64,000 nt of DNA from positions 62,001 to 126,000 of the forward strand of contig NZ_JAOZEW010000007.1 in NCBI RefSeq assembly GCF_025847235.1. Direction: 5' to 3'. Of the stretch, positions 52,870 to 61,633 are shown one piece after another. Position numbers and translations under genes: made by a program. Under the pieces are notes generated by a model that worked only from the letters and a program-made list of their open reading frames with translations, had not been told where the DNA came from and ran no database searches. Every line of letters starts with the position of its first letter. Position 1 is the first letter of the stretch. Origin of the DNA: Flavobacterium shii. Lineage in GTDB: Bacteria; Bacteroidota; Bacteroidia; Flavobacteriales; Flavobacteriaceae.

Positions 52870-55278
52870 ATGAAATCAAACTTCATCAAAAAACTACTTC
52901 TAGTTTTCGTTTTTTCTTCATTATATATAAATATGACAGCGCAATCCAGTCATGTTTTATGGTATAATCAACCAGCAGATTTTTTTGAAGAAAGCTTGGT
53001 TTTAGGCAACGGAAAATTAGGAGCAACCGTTTTTGGAGGTGTCAATCTAGATAAAATTTATCTCAATGATATCACACTTTGGTCGGGAGAGCCAGTGAAT
53101 GCTAACATGAATCCCGAAGCATACAAAAATATTCCTGCCATTCGTGAAGCACTCAAAAACGAGAATTACAAATTAGCCGACGAATTAAATAAAAAGATTG
53201 AAGGAAAAAACTCCGAGTCGTATGCGCCGCTTGGAACAATGGAAATTACTAATTCTAATAAAGGAAAAGTTACCAATTATTATAGAGAACTGGATATCTC
53301 AAATGCTATATCCAGAGTAACATATGAAATTGATGGCGTAAAATTTACCCGCGAATACTTTGTTTCGGCACCAGACCAAATCATGATTATCAAATTGACA
53401 AGCAGCCAAAAAGGAGCTTTAAATTTTGATATTAATTCCAGTAGTTTGTTAAAATCAAATGTTTCTGTAAAGGATAATGTGCTTTCAATGAATGGTGTAG
53501 CGCCAATTTATGAGAATCCGGATTATCCCGTTGTACCTTCATTTCTCCTTGAAAAAGAAAGAGGAACAAGATTCTCTACTTTGATGAAAATCAAAAATAC
53601 CGATGGGACAATTGTAAGCTCTGGTACAAGTTTAGGTTTAAAAAACGCAACAGAAGCTTTAATTTATGTGTCAATAGCAACCAGTTTTAATGGTTTTGAT
53701 AAAAATCCGGCATCAGATGGATTGAATGATAAAGCTATTGCATTAGAAAATTTAAATAAAGCATTTGCAAAAGCATTCGATAAATTAAAACAAACCCATA
53801 TTGATGATTATCAAAAATTCTACAATCGTGTTAGTTTAAATTTAGGAAAAACGGCAGCTCCAAATTTACCTACAAATGAACGTTTGTTGCGATATGCAGA
53901 TGGTAAAGAAGATAAAAATCTCGAGATTCTGTATTTCCAATACGGACGTTATTTACTTATTAGTAGTTCCAGAACGATGGGAGTCCCTGCCAATTTACAA
54001 GGAATTTGGAATCCATATCTTAATCCACCATGGAGTAGTAATTACACGATGAATATCAATCTGGAAGAAAATTATTGGTTGGCAGAAAACACCAATCTTT
54101 CAGAAATGCATTTGCCTCTTTTGAGCTTCATAAAGAATCTTTCTGTAACTGGTAAAATTACCGCGAAGACTTTTTATGGAGTAAATGAAGGTTGGGCATC
54201 GGCTCATAATTCTGATATTTGGGCAATGACAAATCCCGTTGGGAATTTCGGAAAAGAAGATCCAAGTTGGGCTTGCTGGCCATTATCCGGGGCTTGGCTG
54301 AGTACACATATTTGGGAGCATTATGTTTTTACCCAAGACAAAAATTACCTAAAAAACGAAGGTTATCCAATCATGAAAGGAGCTTCTCAGTTCTTTTTAG
54401 GATGGATGATTACCGATAAAAACGGAAATTTGATCACATCTCCATCAACATCTCCAGAGAATAAATACATAGCACCCGATGGTTTTATTGGAGCAACAAT
54501 GTATGGTGGAACCGCAGATCTGGCAATGATAAGAGAATGTTTTGATAAAACAATCAAAGCTTCAAAAGTACTAGATATTGATACCGAATTTAGATCACAA
54601 CTCGAAGCGGCACTTTCTAAATTCTATCCCTATCAAATAGGCAAAAAAGGAAATTTACAAGAATGGTATTTTGATTGGAATGATGAAGATCCCAAACACC
54701 GCCATCAATCCCAATTATTCGGACTTTTCCCCGGCGATCATATCACTCCAGAAAAAACACCAGATTTAGCAGAAGCTTCTAAGAAAACGCTCGAAATAAA
54801 AGGAGACGAAACAACAGGTTGGTCAAAAGGATGGCGTATTAATCTTTGGGCAAGACTTTGGGACGGAAATCGCGCCTATAAAATGTTCCGGGAACTCCTT
54901 AGGTACGTTGATCCCGACGGAAAAAAAACAGAGAAGCCAAGAAGAGGAGGGGGAACCTATCCTAATTTATTCGATGCACATCCTCCGTTTCAAATTGATG
55001 GTAATTTTGGAGGTGCAGCAGCAGTTGCCGAAATGTTGGTTCAATCAAACGAAAATGAAATTCGATTATTACCTGCTTTACCCGATGTGTGGGAAAGCGG
55101 AACTGTAAAAGGTATTTGTGCAAGAGGAGGATTCGGAATTTCGATGGAATGGAATAATAAAATCCTAAAGAAAGTTACAGTATTCTCTAAAATAGGAGGA
55201 AAAACAACCCTCATTTGCGGAGACAAAAAACAAAATATTACTTTGAAAAAAGGGCAGAAAATGGAAATAAACTGGTAA
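52870..55278 (+). CDS. GH95 alpha-L-fucosidase
   Basis: 802 residues with a signal peptide (ending near INMTAQ). The N-terminal beta domain begins with LWYNQPADFFEESLVLGNGK, typical of GH95. Residues that match the catalytic set of Bifidobacterium AfcA are present: N395 and N397 (MNINLEENYW), general acid E530 (SPSTSPENKY) and D710 (FQIDGNFGGAAAV). It would remove alpha-1,2-fucose from xyloglucan side chains; alpha-L-galactosidase is the known alternative in this family. It is the last gene of the locus, separated from GH43 by a 361-bp gap full of repeats and bracketed by copies of one palindrome, so it may be expressed apart from the operon. Confidence 0.94.
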   Translation: MKSNFIKKLLLVFVFSSLYINMTAQSSHVLWYNQPADFFEESLVLGNGKLGATVFGGVNLDKIYLNDITLWSGEPVNANMNPEAYKNIPAIREALKNENYKLADELNKKIEGKNSESYAPLGTMEITNSNKGKVTNYYRELDISNAISRVTYEIDGVKFTREYFVSAPDQIMIIKLTSSQKGALNFDINSSSLLKSNVSVKDNVLSMNGVAPIYENPDYPVVPSFLLEKERGTRFSTLMKIKNTDGTIVSSGTSLGLKNATEALIYVSIATSFNGFDKNPASDGLNDKAIALENLNKAFAKAFDKLKQTHIDDYQKFYNRVSLNLGKTAAPNLPTNERLLRYADGKEDKNLEILYFQYGRYLLISSSRTMGVPANLQGIWNPYLNPPWSSNYTMNINLEENYWLAENTNLSEMHLPLLSFIKNLSVTGKITAKTFYGVNEGWASAHNSDIWAMTNPVGNFGKEDPSWACWPLSGAWLSTHIWEHYVFTQDKNYLKNEGYPIMKGASQFFLGWMITDKNGNLITSPSTSPENKYIAPDGFIGATMYGGTADLAMIRECFDKTIKASKVLDIDTEFRSQLEAALSKFYPYQIGKKGNLQEWYFDWNDEDPKHRHQSQLFGLFPGDHITPEKTPDLAEASKKTLEIKGDETTGWSKGWRINLWARLWDGNRAYKMFRELLRYVDPDGKKTEKPRRGGGTYPNLFDAHPPFQIDGNFGGAAAVAEMLVQSNENEIRLLPALPDVWESGTVKGICARGGFGISMEWNNKILKKVTVFSKIGGKTTLICGDKKQNITLKKGQKMEINW

Positions 55279-55290
55279 TAATAAATTTCA

Positions 55291-55326
55291 AGCCTAATAG
55301 GGTTTTAAAATCTGTTAGGCTTTTTT
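55291..55326 (+). terminator. Terminator at the end of the glycan locus
   Basis: AGCCTAATAG pairs with CTGTTAGGCT (10 bp with one G-T pair), followed by six T, 12 bases after the GH95 stop. It faces the convergent cvpA gene. Confidence 0.85.
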
Positions 55327-55344
55327 GATTGAAATTATTAGAAG

Positions 55345-55890
55345 TTATTTTTTTTCAGTTTCAAGAGTTTCGGCAGATTGTTTGGCATGCTCTTCTTTAA
55401 AAGTATCGTACCATTTTTCAATAGAAGGATATACAAAAGCTGCCACCTTTTTTATGGGATTATAAAAAAAGGATTTGTCCAGAGTTTCTTTTTTTGCAAA
55501 TGTATTGTTGAAGTTTATTTTCTCAAAAAGAGCAATAAAAATACTTAGAATTAAGATTGTTTTCAAAACCCTGAAAAAACCTCCACCTAGTTTATTGACC
55601 CATCCTAAGAAAGCAAAATCGGCAATTCCGGTAAGGATTTTTGCTAAGAAATAAACACCAATAACTACCAAAATAAAAGTTAGAATAAAAGCAGTGATCT
55701 GGATTGTGTTCGGATTCCACGAAACGTGTTTTATGATTAATTCTTTCATTAATGATGAAAATTTTATTGCTAAATAAATCCCCAGTAATAAAGAAATAAA
55801 GGAAGCTACTTCTACAAAAAGGCCATTTTTAATTCCTTTGTATAAACTATAAGCCAAAAGTGCTCCCAAAATCATATCTAAAAAACTCAT
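55345..55890 (-). CDS. CvpA-family inner-membrane protein
   Basis: 181 residues with four membrane segments (about 5-23, 27-45, 63-86 and 100-122), and the CvpA pattern FLDMILGALLAYSLYKGIKNG at the start with GGGFFRVLKTILI in the third loop. The charged C-terminal tail (EEHAKQSAETLETEKK) is cytoplasmic or periplasmic. CvpA was named for colicin V production in E. coli and affects membrane stress and purF expression there; its molecular role is unsettled. It is divergent from the small gene at 56053. Confidence 0.88.
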   Translation of the reverse strand: MSFLDMILGALLAYSLYKGIKNGLFVEVASFISLLLGIYLAIKFSSLMKELIIKHVSWNPNTIQITAFILTFILVVIGVYFLAKILTGIADFAFLGWVNKLGGGFFRVLKTILILSIFIALFEKINFNNTFAKKETLDKSFFYNPIKKVAAFVYPSIEKWYDTFKEEHAKQSAETLETEKK

Positions 55891-55944
55891 ATTTTCTGTT
55901 TGTTTTAATGAAAGCGCAAATATAAAAGAATTATCAACTAGGTA

Positions 55945-55971
55945 TTGTCAAATTTCAAGTTCTTATCTTTG
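55945..55971 (+). promoter_or_regulatory. Predicted promoter of the 118-residue protein gene
   Basis: TTG at 55945-55947, a 16-bp spacer and TATCTTTG at 55964-55971. Confidence 0.5.
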
Positions 55972-56052
55972 TGGGCGGATTTATGTTTTTTAAATCCTAT
56001 AAACGCCCCAGAACAGAGTTGAAGGGGGCAATTCATAAATAACAATATAAAA

Positions 56053-56409
56053 ATGTCAAGAGATATACAACTTAAAGAACGCTGGGAACAGCTTGTAAAT
56101 ATACTTTCAGAACAATTTTCGCAAGGAGAAAATTTAGATTTAGATGCCATAATTTATTTAATTGGAGTGCAAGAACTCGGGAAATTACACCGTGAATTTA
56201 AAAAAGACGAAAAATTAAACCTCATGCATATTGCCATTTGTAGGTTATTAGAACCTTATGGTTTTTATGAATTTGAGTTTTTCGACGAAGAAGGATGGCC
56301 ACACTACAAGGTAAAAGAAGAATTACCACCACTAAAAGCAGGAGAACAATCGGTTTTAATGAAAGAAGCGATTGTTAGTTATTTTTTAGAAAGAAAAGTT
56401 ATAGAATAG
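56053..56409 (+). CDS. Conserved hypothetical protein upstream of pheS
   Basis: 118 residues, soluble and acidic, without signal peptide. It begins with a helix MSRDIQLKERWEQLVNILSEQF and has aromatic-rich FYEFEFFDEEGWPHYKVKEELP near the middle. I do not recognise a named domain; the composition and regular helix pattern indicate a real gene, as does the promoter before it. It precedes pheS, with a palindromic repeat between them. Function unknown. Confidence 0.78.
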   Translation: MSRDIQLKERWEQLVNILSEQFSQGENLDLDAIIYLIGVQELGKLHREFKKDEKLNLMHIAICRLLEPYGFYEFEFFDEEGWPHYKVKEELPPLKAGEQSVLMKEAIVSYFLERKVIE

Positions 56410-56410
56410 G

Positions 56411-56486
56411 TTTCAGTCGCAGTCTTGGTCGCGGTTTTTAGAATTTACTTGATTGTACACCGAAAACTGCGACTGCGACTAAAGAC
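56411..56486. repeat. Inverted repeat between the small gene and pheS
   Basis: CAGTCGCAGTC...GGTCGCGGTTTTT on the left faces AAAACTGCGACTGCGACT on the right, a 17-18 bp imperfect dyad rich in GTCGCA. It occupies most of the 117-bp gap. Confidence 0.6.
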
Positions 56487-56526
56487 TTTCAACTAAAATT
56501 ACTAAATTTGTATTCTCAATTACGGA

Positions 56527-57552
56527 ATGAAAATGATAGATAAGATAAAAGAATATATTGGGGAAGCTCAAGCTTTTTCAACAGAAAATAAGGAAGAGTT
56601 AGAAGCATTCCGCATTAAGTTTCTTGGAAAGAAAGGTGTTTTAAACGATTTTTTTGCTGAATTTAAAACGGTACCAAATGACCAGAAAAAGGAATTTGGA
56701 CAGGTTATAAACGCTTTAAAAACAGCAGCCGAAGATAAAGTAAAAGCAATAGTTGAAGCTCTAGAAAGCAAAGAAGAAGTTAAAGGTATTTATGGGGATT
56801 TAACGCGTGCTGCCGAGCCAGTGATTATTGGTTCGCGTCATCCGATATCAATTGTAAAAAACCAGATTATTGATATTTTTGCAAACATAGGTTTTAACGT
56901 TTCCGAAGGTCCGGAAATTGAAGACGATTGGCATAATTTTACTGCATTAAACCTTCCAGAATACCATCCGGCACGTGATATGCAGGATACATTTTTCATA
57001 CAAACAAACCCAGATGTTTTGTTGCGTACGCATACTTCATCGGTTCAGGTACGTTATATGGAGAATCACAAACCGCCTATTCGTACAATTTCTCCAGGAC
57101 GTGTTTTTCGTAACGAAGCTATTTCTTCACGTTCACACTGTATTTTCCATCAGGTAGAAGGATTGTATATAGACAAAGATGTTTCGTTTGCCGATTTAAA
57201 ACAAACATTACTTTATTTCACTAAAGAAATGTTCGGAAAATCTAAAATTCGTTTACGTCCGTCTTATTTTCCATTTACAGAGCCTAGTGCCGAGATAGAT
57301 ATTTACTGGGGATTAAAAACCGAAACCGATTATCGTATTACCAAAGGAACAGGTTGGCTGGAAATTGGTGGATGTGGTATGGTTGATCCAAACGTTTTGA
57401 AAAATTGTGATATAAACCCAGAAGAATACAATGGTTTTGCATTTGGAATGGGAGTAGAGCGTATCGCAATGTTGTTGTATCAAATTGGTGACATTCGTAT
57501 GTTTTACGAAAATGACGTTCGTTTCTTAGAGCAATTTAAATCGAATATATAA
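56527..57552 (+). CDS. pheS: Phenylalanyl-tRNA synthetase alpha subunit
   Basis: Charges tRNA-Phe together with PheT, which is not in the window. 341 residues, normal for the alpha chain: an N-terminal coiled-coil (residues about 1-85), then the class II core with motif 2 in [20 protein letters not shown] and motif 3 in [18 protein letters not shown]. Phenylalanine-pocket segments [12 protein letters not shown] and [15 protein letters not shown] are present. The separation of pheS from pheT is usual in flavobacteria. Confidence 0.97.
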   Translation: MKMIDKIKEYIGEAQAFSTENKEELEAFRIKFLGKKGVLNDFFAEFKTVPNDQKKEFGQVINALKTAAEDKVKAIVEALESKEEVKGIYGDLTRAAEPVIIGSRHPISIVKNQIIDIFANIGFNVSEGPEIEDDWHNFTALNLPEYHPARDMQDTFFIQTNPDVLLRTHTSSVQVRYMENHKPPIRTISPGRVFRNEAISSRSHCIFHQVEGLYIDKDVSFADLKQTLLYFTKEMFGKSKIRLRPSYFPFTEPSAEIDIYWGLKTETDYRITKGTGWLEIGGCGMVDPNVLKNCDINPEEYNGFAFGMGVERIAMLLYQIGDIRMFYENDVRFLEQFKSNI

Positions 57553-57555
57553 TTT

Positions 57556-57626
57556 AAGTCGAAAGTCATAAAGTCGAAAGTTTCAGAGTATGAGACTTTC
57601 GACTTTGTGACTTTATAACTTTAGAC
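57556..57626. repeat. Inverted repeat after pheS (AAGTCGAAAGT family)
   Basis: AAGTCGAAAGT occurs twice on the left; ACTTTCGACTT and related pieces (GACTTTATAACTTT) follow on the right, forming a long imperfect hairpin that fills the 78-bp gap between pheS and the next gene. Confidence 0.65.
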
Positions 57627-57630
57627 TAAT

Positions 57631-58038
57631 ATGAAAAAAGATATAATCATACCAGTAGTAGAGAATATTTTTCTGGCAGCAGTTCAGGAATGGAGCGACG
57701 ATTTTATGGAGAAAGTATGGTATGCTTATCTTATAAATGACAGCGATTTTAATCTGGATAGTGTAATGGTCGTTTCAAAAGCCTTTGGAACAATCGATGG
57801 AGAAATGAAAAAAACGTCGCTTTTACGTCATGCTTTTGTAGAAGTTCCCTCGGTTTCGGTAGTAAAAATAGAAATGATAGAAAAAAGTGTGTTGGTTTTA
57901 AACAATGAGTTTATGGTTACTTTTTTCATCGGGAATACATTGTACGATAAGAAATTCATTTTTAAAGCACATTCAATCCACGAAGATTTCGCTGAAGAAG
58001 TACCTATTTTATTTATAGATGGTGTTATAGTGAAGTAA
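57631..58038 (+). CDS. Conserved hypothetical protein downstream of pheS
   Basis: 135 residues, soluble, no signal peptide. Mixed alpha/beta pattern with VENIFLAAVQEWSDDFMEKV, HAFVEVPSVSVVKIEM and VTFFIGNTLYDKKFIFKAH. No known domain is recognised. It lies 78 bases after pheS on the same strand and has a strong terminator, so it may share the pheS transcript. Function unknown. Confidence 0.78.
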   Translation: MKKDIIIPVVENIFLAAVQEWSDDFMEKVWYAYLINDSDFNLDSVMVVSKAFGTIDGEMKKTSLLRHAFVEVPSVSVVKIEMIEKSVLVLNNEFMVTFFIGNTLYDKKFIFKAHSIHEDFAEEVPILFIDGVIVK

Positions 58039-58059
58039 CGAAAATAGATTAAAAGATGA

Positions 58060-58098
58060 AAGAGTCAAGACAAATAGAAGTCTTGACTCTTTTTTTTA
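58060..58098 (+). terminator. Rho-independent terminator
   Basis: A perfect 12-bp stem AAGAGTCAAGAC / GTCTTGACTCTT with an 8-nt loop and a T run, after the 135-residue protein gene. Confidence 0.95.
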
Positions 58099-58213
58099 TT
58101 CTTATAATATAGTAGATACTCTATTTTTTTACCGCAAACCACAACTGAAAACCACAACTGTTTTTCTTGTAGCTATTTTTTACTGTAACTGTAAATTGCG
58201 ACTCAAAACTGAA

Positions 58214-59209
58214 TTAGTCCAGCACATCGGTAAGTTTTTTAAATACTGATTTAGCATCTTTTCCTTCGTATAAAACGGCATAAACGGCATCTATAATTGG
58301 CGTTTTTGCACCATATCCCTGATTCAGTTTATAGGCGCTTTTGGTCGCATAATAGCCTTCGGCAACCATGCTCATTTCCATCATAGCACTTTTTACAGTA
58401 TATCCTTTTCCAATCATATTTCCGAACATTCGGTTTCTTGAAAATACGGAATATCCTGTAACTAATAAATCGCCCAGATAAGCGGAGTCATTAATGTTAC
58501 GTTTCATTTTGTGTACTTTCTTAATGAATTTCTTCATTTCACGAATGCCATTGCTCATCATAACCGACTGGAAATTATCTCCATAACCTAATCCATGAGC
58601 GATTCCGGCTGCAATTGCGTAAATATTTTTAAGCATTGCGGCATATTCGGTACCAATAATATCATCGGATATTTTGGCTTTTATATAGTTTCCGGATAAG
58701 TTTTTGGCAACTACACTCGCTTTACTTGGATCTCCGCATGCAATCGTTAAGTAAGATAATCTTTCAAGAGCAACTTCTTCGGCGTGACATGGACCTGTAA
58801 TAACACCAATGTTATAATAAGGAATGTCGTATTTTATATGAAAGTGTTCACCCACAATTAAGCTCGTTTCTGGAACGATACCTTTAATTGCAGAGAAGAT
58901 TATTTTGTTTTCCAGAGAAACAGTAAGTTTTTCTAATTCGGCATTTAAAAAAGCCGATGGAATTGCAAAAATAATATAATCGGCATATTCTACTGCTTCG
59001 TTTATATTATTAGTAAGCTTTAGTTTGTTAGTATCAAATTCTACCGAACTTAAGTAATTCGGATTGTGTTTGTATTTATTAATGTGTTCAATAGCAGCGT
59101 CATTACGCATGTACCACGAAATTTCAGAAAGATTTACACATAACATTTTTGCAATAGCAGTAGCCCAGCTTCCACCACCAATTACGGCAAATTTTAAATT
59201 ATCACTCAT
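58214..59209 (-). CDS. gpsA: Glycerol-3-phosphate dehydrogenase [NAD(P)+]
   Basis: Reduces dihydroxyacetone phosphate to sn-glycerol 3-phosphate for phospholipid synthesis. 331 residues. Rossmann motif VIGGGSWATAIAK at residues 9-21, GPCHAEEVA, the catalytic lysine region GTEYAAMLKNIYAIAAGIAHG and the C-terminal SMVAEGYYATKSAY are in the expected order. It is cytoplasmic and monocistronic. The 338-bp region upstream (59210-59547) holds only a terminator for the facing gene and AT-rich sequence. Confidence 0.96.
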   Translation of the reverse strand: MSDNLKFAVIGGGSWATAIAKMLCVNLSEISWYMRNDAAIEHINKYKHNPNYLSSVEFDTNKLKLTNNINEAVEYADYIIFAIPSAFLNAELEKLTVSLENKIIFSAIKGIVPETSLIVGEHFHIKYDIPYYNIGVITGPCHAEEVALERLSYLTIACGDPSKASVVAKNLSGNYIKAKISDDIIGTEYAAMLKNIYAIAAGIAHGLGYGDNFQSVMMSNGIREMKKFIKKVHKMKRNINDSAYLGDLLVTGYSVFSRNRMFGNMIGKGYTVKSAMMEMSMVAEGYYATKSAYKLNQGYGAKTPIIDAVYAVLYEGKDAKSVFKKLTDVLD

Positions 59210-59483
59210 TATAATTATTAATTTTCATCAAAAGTACTTAATATTATACAAATAGGATAAAAAAATAATGCTAACAAGCTGTTTTGGTATCAAAAGACCA
59301 TATTATGGAATCTTAAAATTATTCAATTACTATCTGAATTAGAGTTTTTGAGTAAAAATTTAATTTTTTTGCTTTTTTACACAATAAGTTTTTGATTTGT
59401 ACGTTATAAATAATTATGAATTAGAAGTTTAGTTAAATGAAATTACAAGAAATTGAGTTAGTTAGTTTTGTTTTAGTATTGTG

Positions 59484-59520
59484 AAAAGGCGTCCTTATAA
59501 AGTATAAGAACGCCTTTTCT
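59484..59520. terminator. Hairpin downstream of the alcohol dehydrogenase gene
   Basis: AAAAGGCG (59484-59491) pairs with CGCCTTTT (59511-59518), extended by CTTATA / ATAAG inside. Downstream on the minus strand of the dehydrogenase gene, with A and T runs on both sides. Confidence 0.85.
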
Positions 59521-59547
59521 ATTTTATTTAATATTTTAAAAAGGAAC

Positions 59548-60705
59548 TTAATAGCTCATTTCTACAATAGATTTTACTTTATCCAAAGTAATTAATTGTT
59601 TTTCTCCTAAACCTTTCCAGCCTCTTTCTTCGAAACGATTTACTATAAAATCGGCTGTTTTATCATAGTCATTTGTGTATTGAGATAGTTTGGTGTCCAT
59701 TCCCATAGTATGAAAAAAGGCTACAGTATGATTAATTGCTTCTTTTGCGACTTCATCATCCGATCCTGTTAGGTTAAAAATACGTCTTCCGTATTGTGCC
59801 AGTTTCCCTTTTTTGGTCTCGAACATTACTTTATATAAACTTGGTCCTATTATAGCCAATGTTCTCGCATGGTCAATACCATATAAAGCAGTTAATTCAT
59901 GACCAATCATATGCGTTGCCCAATCGCTGGGAACACCTTTTTGGATTAATCCATTTAATGCCATTGTACAGCTCCACATAAAGTTTGAAGCCAAAGCATA
60001 ATCGGTTGGGTTTTCAACAACTTTAGGACCAACTTCTATTAATGTTTGTAAAATACCCTCGGCAATTCGGTCTTGTAAATAACCTTCATGAGGATAAGTT
60101 AAGTACTGTTCCATAACATGCGTATATGCATCTACAACACCGTTTTGTAATTGTCTTTTTGGTAAAGAAGCAATTACAGTTGGGTCACAAATAGAGAATT
60201 TAGGAAACAAGGCACTACCACCAAAAGCTAATTTTTCCTGAGTAGCCTGGATTGTTACCACAGCACCAGAATTCATTTCGCTTCCTGTTGCTGGTAAAGT
60301 TAAAACGGTTCCAAATGGAACGGCATTTTCTTTAATCAACAAACGTTTTTGAAGAATATCAATTGGATTTCCATCAAAATTAACAGCAGCCGAAATAAAT
60401 TTTACACCATCTATTACAGAACCACCACCAACGGCTAGAATAAAGTCTATTTTTTCGGCTTTAATAACAGCAACAGCTTTCATTAAAGTTTCAAAATGTG
60501 GATTTGGTTCAATTCCGCCAAATTCTACAATATCAAATCCTTTTAGGTTATTGATTACCTGTTCGTGAATTCCGTTTTTAAAGATGCTTCCACCTCCGTA
60601 AGCCAATAATATTTTTGCTCCTTGAGGAACAAGATCTTTTAGCTTTTCTATTTGTCCTTTTCCGAAAATTAAATTTGTCGGATTGTATAATTCAAAGTTT
60701 AACAT
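59548..60705 (-). CDS. Iron-containing alcohol dehydrogenase (YqhD/BDH-like)
   Basis: 385 residues, group III (iron-dependent) alcohol dehydrogenase. NAD(P)-binding segment ILAYGGGSIFKNG, LAVGGGSVIDGVKFI, LPATGSEMNSGAVVT, then metal ligands in MIGHELTALYGIDHARTLAI. The FNLTGSDDEVAKEAI and GERGWKGL-like end segments are as in the YqhD and butanol dehydrogenase branch, which reduces aldehydes, often toxic ones, with NADPH. It lies 76 bases downstream of the DJ-1/PfpI-type gene on the same strand, so both may respond to aldehyde or electrophile stress under the divergent LysR regulator. Confidence 0.93.
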   Translation of the reverse strand: MLNFELYNPTNLIFGKGQIEKLKDLVPQGAKILLAYGGGSIFKNGIHEQVINNLKGFDIVEFGGIEPNPHFETLMKAVAVIKAEKIDFILAVGGGSVIDGVKFISAAVNFDGNPIDILQKRLLIKENAVPFGTVLTLPATGSEMNSGAVVTIQATQEKLAFGGSALFPKFSICDPTVIASLPKRQLQNGVVDAYTHVMEQYLTYPHEGYLQDRIAEGILQTLIEVGPKVVENPTDYALASNFMWSCTMALNGLIQKGVPSDWATHMIGHELTALYGIDHARTLAIIGPSLYKVMFETKKGKLAQYGRRIFNLTGSDDEVAKEAINHTVAFFHTMGMDTKLSQYTNDYDKTADFIVNRFEERGWKGLGEKQLITLDKVKSIVEMSY

Positions 60706-60781
60706 AGTTTTTTTTAAAGTTTCTGAGATGCTAAGATTATGAGGTTCTAAGTCTTAGCAACTTTGAGCCTGCCTTAGAATC

Positions 60782-61546
60782 TTATTTAGTTAATTTTTGT
60801 AATAATTTTTCAGCAACTAATTTCGAAGACGCTGGGTTTTGTCCTGTAATTAATAAGCCATCTTCAACTGCGTATGGATGCCAATCTGGACCTTTAGAAT
60901 AAATAGCTCCTTCTTTTTGTAATACATCTTCTAATAGGAAAGGTACAATTTTGGTTAATCCTACAGCTTCTTCTTCTGTATTGGAAAATCCGGTTACTTT
61001 TTTCCCTTTTACTAAAAATTCTCCATTTACTTTAACGTCTTTAAGAACTCCTGGTGCGTGGCAAACAAAACTTACGGGTTTGTGTTGGGTATAAAATGCT
61101 GAAATTAATGCAGCAGAGTTTTTATCTTCGGCTAAATCCCATAAAGGGCCATGTCCTCCAGGATAAAAAACTGCATCATAATCTGCTGGATTTACATCGG
61201 CTAATTTGATGGTGTGTTTTAATTTCTCTAATAAAACTTTATCGGTATCAAAACGTTTTGTGTCTTCGGTTGCCGATGCAGGATCTGCACTTTTTGGATC
61301 TATTGGTGGCTGACCTCCAAGTGGTGTTGCTATAGTTATTTCTACTCCTTTATCTGCAAGAGCATAATATGGTGCCGCAAGTTCTTCGGTCCAGAATCCG
61401 GTTTTTTCGCCTGTGTTACCCAATTTATCATGGCTGGTAACAACAAATAATACTTTTTTCATATGTTTTTTATTTACTTTTTGTGCAGTAGTTTTTGCAC
61501 AGTTTATAGTTAATGCGATAATAACAAATAGAGCAATTTTCTTCAT
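60782..61546 (-). CDS. DJ-1/PfpI-type protein with lipoprotein-like signal
   Basis: 254 residues from the ATG at 61546; the frame allows a start 7 codons earlier at 61567. The start MKKIALFVIIALTINCAKTT looks like a lipoprotein signal (C16). The DJ-1/PfpI domain (from MKKVLFVVTS) has FWTEELAAPYYALADKG, which supplies the conserved glutamate, YPGGHGPLWDL, and the nucleophile cysteine in SFVCHAPGVL. The Hsp31-like members act as glyoxalase III or protein chaperones, normally in the cytoplasm; an exported form is unusual. It is divergent from a LysR gene (about 90 bp) and precedes the alcohol dehydrogenase gene. Confidence 0.88.
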   Translation of the reverse strand: MKKIALFVIIALTINCAKTTAQKVNKKHMKKVLFVVTSHDKLGNTGEKTGFWTEELAAPYYALADKGVEITIATPLGGQPPIDPKSADPASATEDTKRFDTDKVLLEKLKHTIKLADVNPADYDAVFYPGGHGPLWDLAEDKNSAALISAFYTQHKPVSFVCHAPGVLKDVKVNGEFLVKGKKVTGFSNTEEEAVGLTKIVPFLLEDVLQKEGAIYSKGPDWHPYAVEDGLLITGQNPASSKLVAEKLLQKLTK

Positions 61547-61633
61547 AATGTATTTAATTTTATACAAAATTAGAGTAATTGTGGTATTAGTAAAAATAAA
61601 ATAAATTATGTTTGTGATAAATATATTTATATC

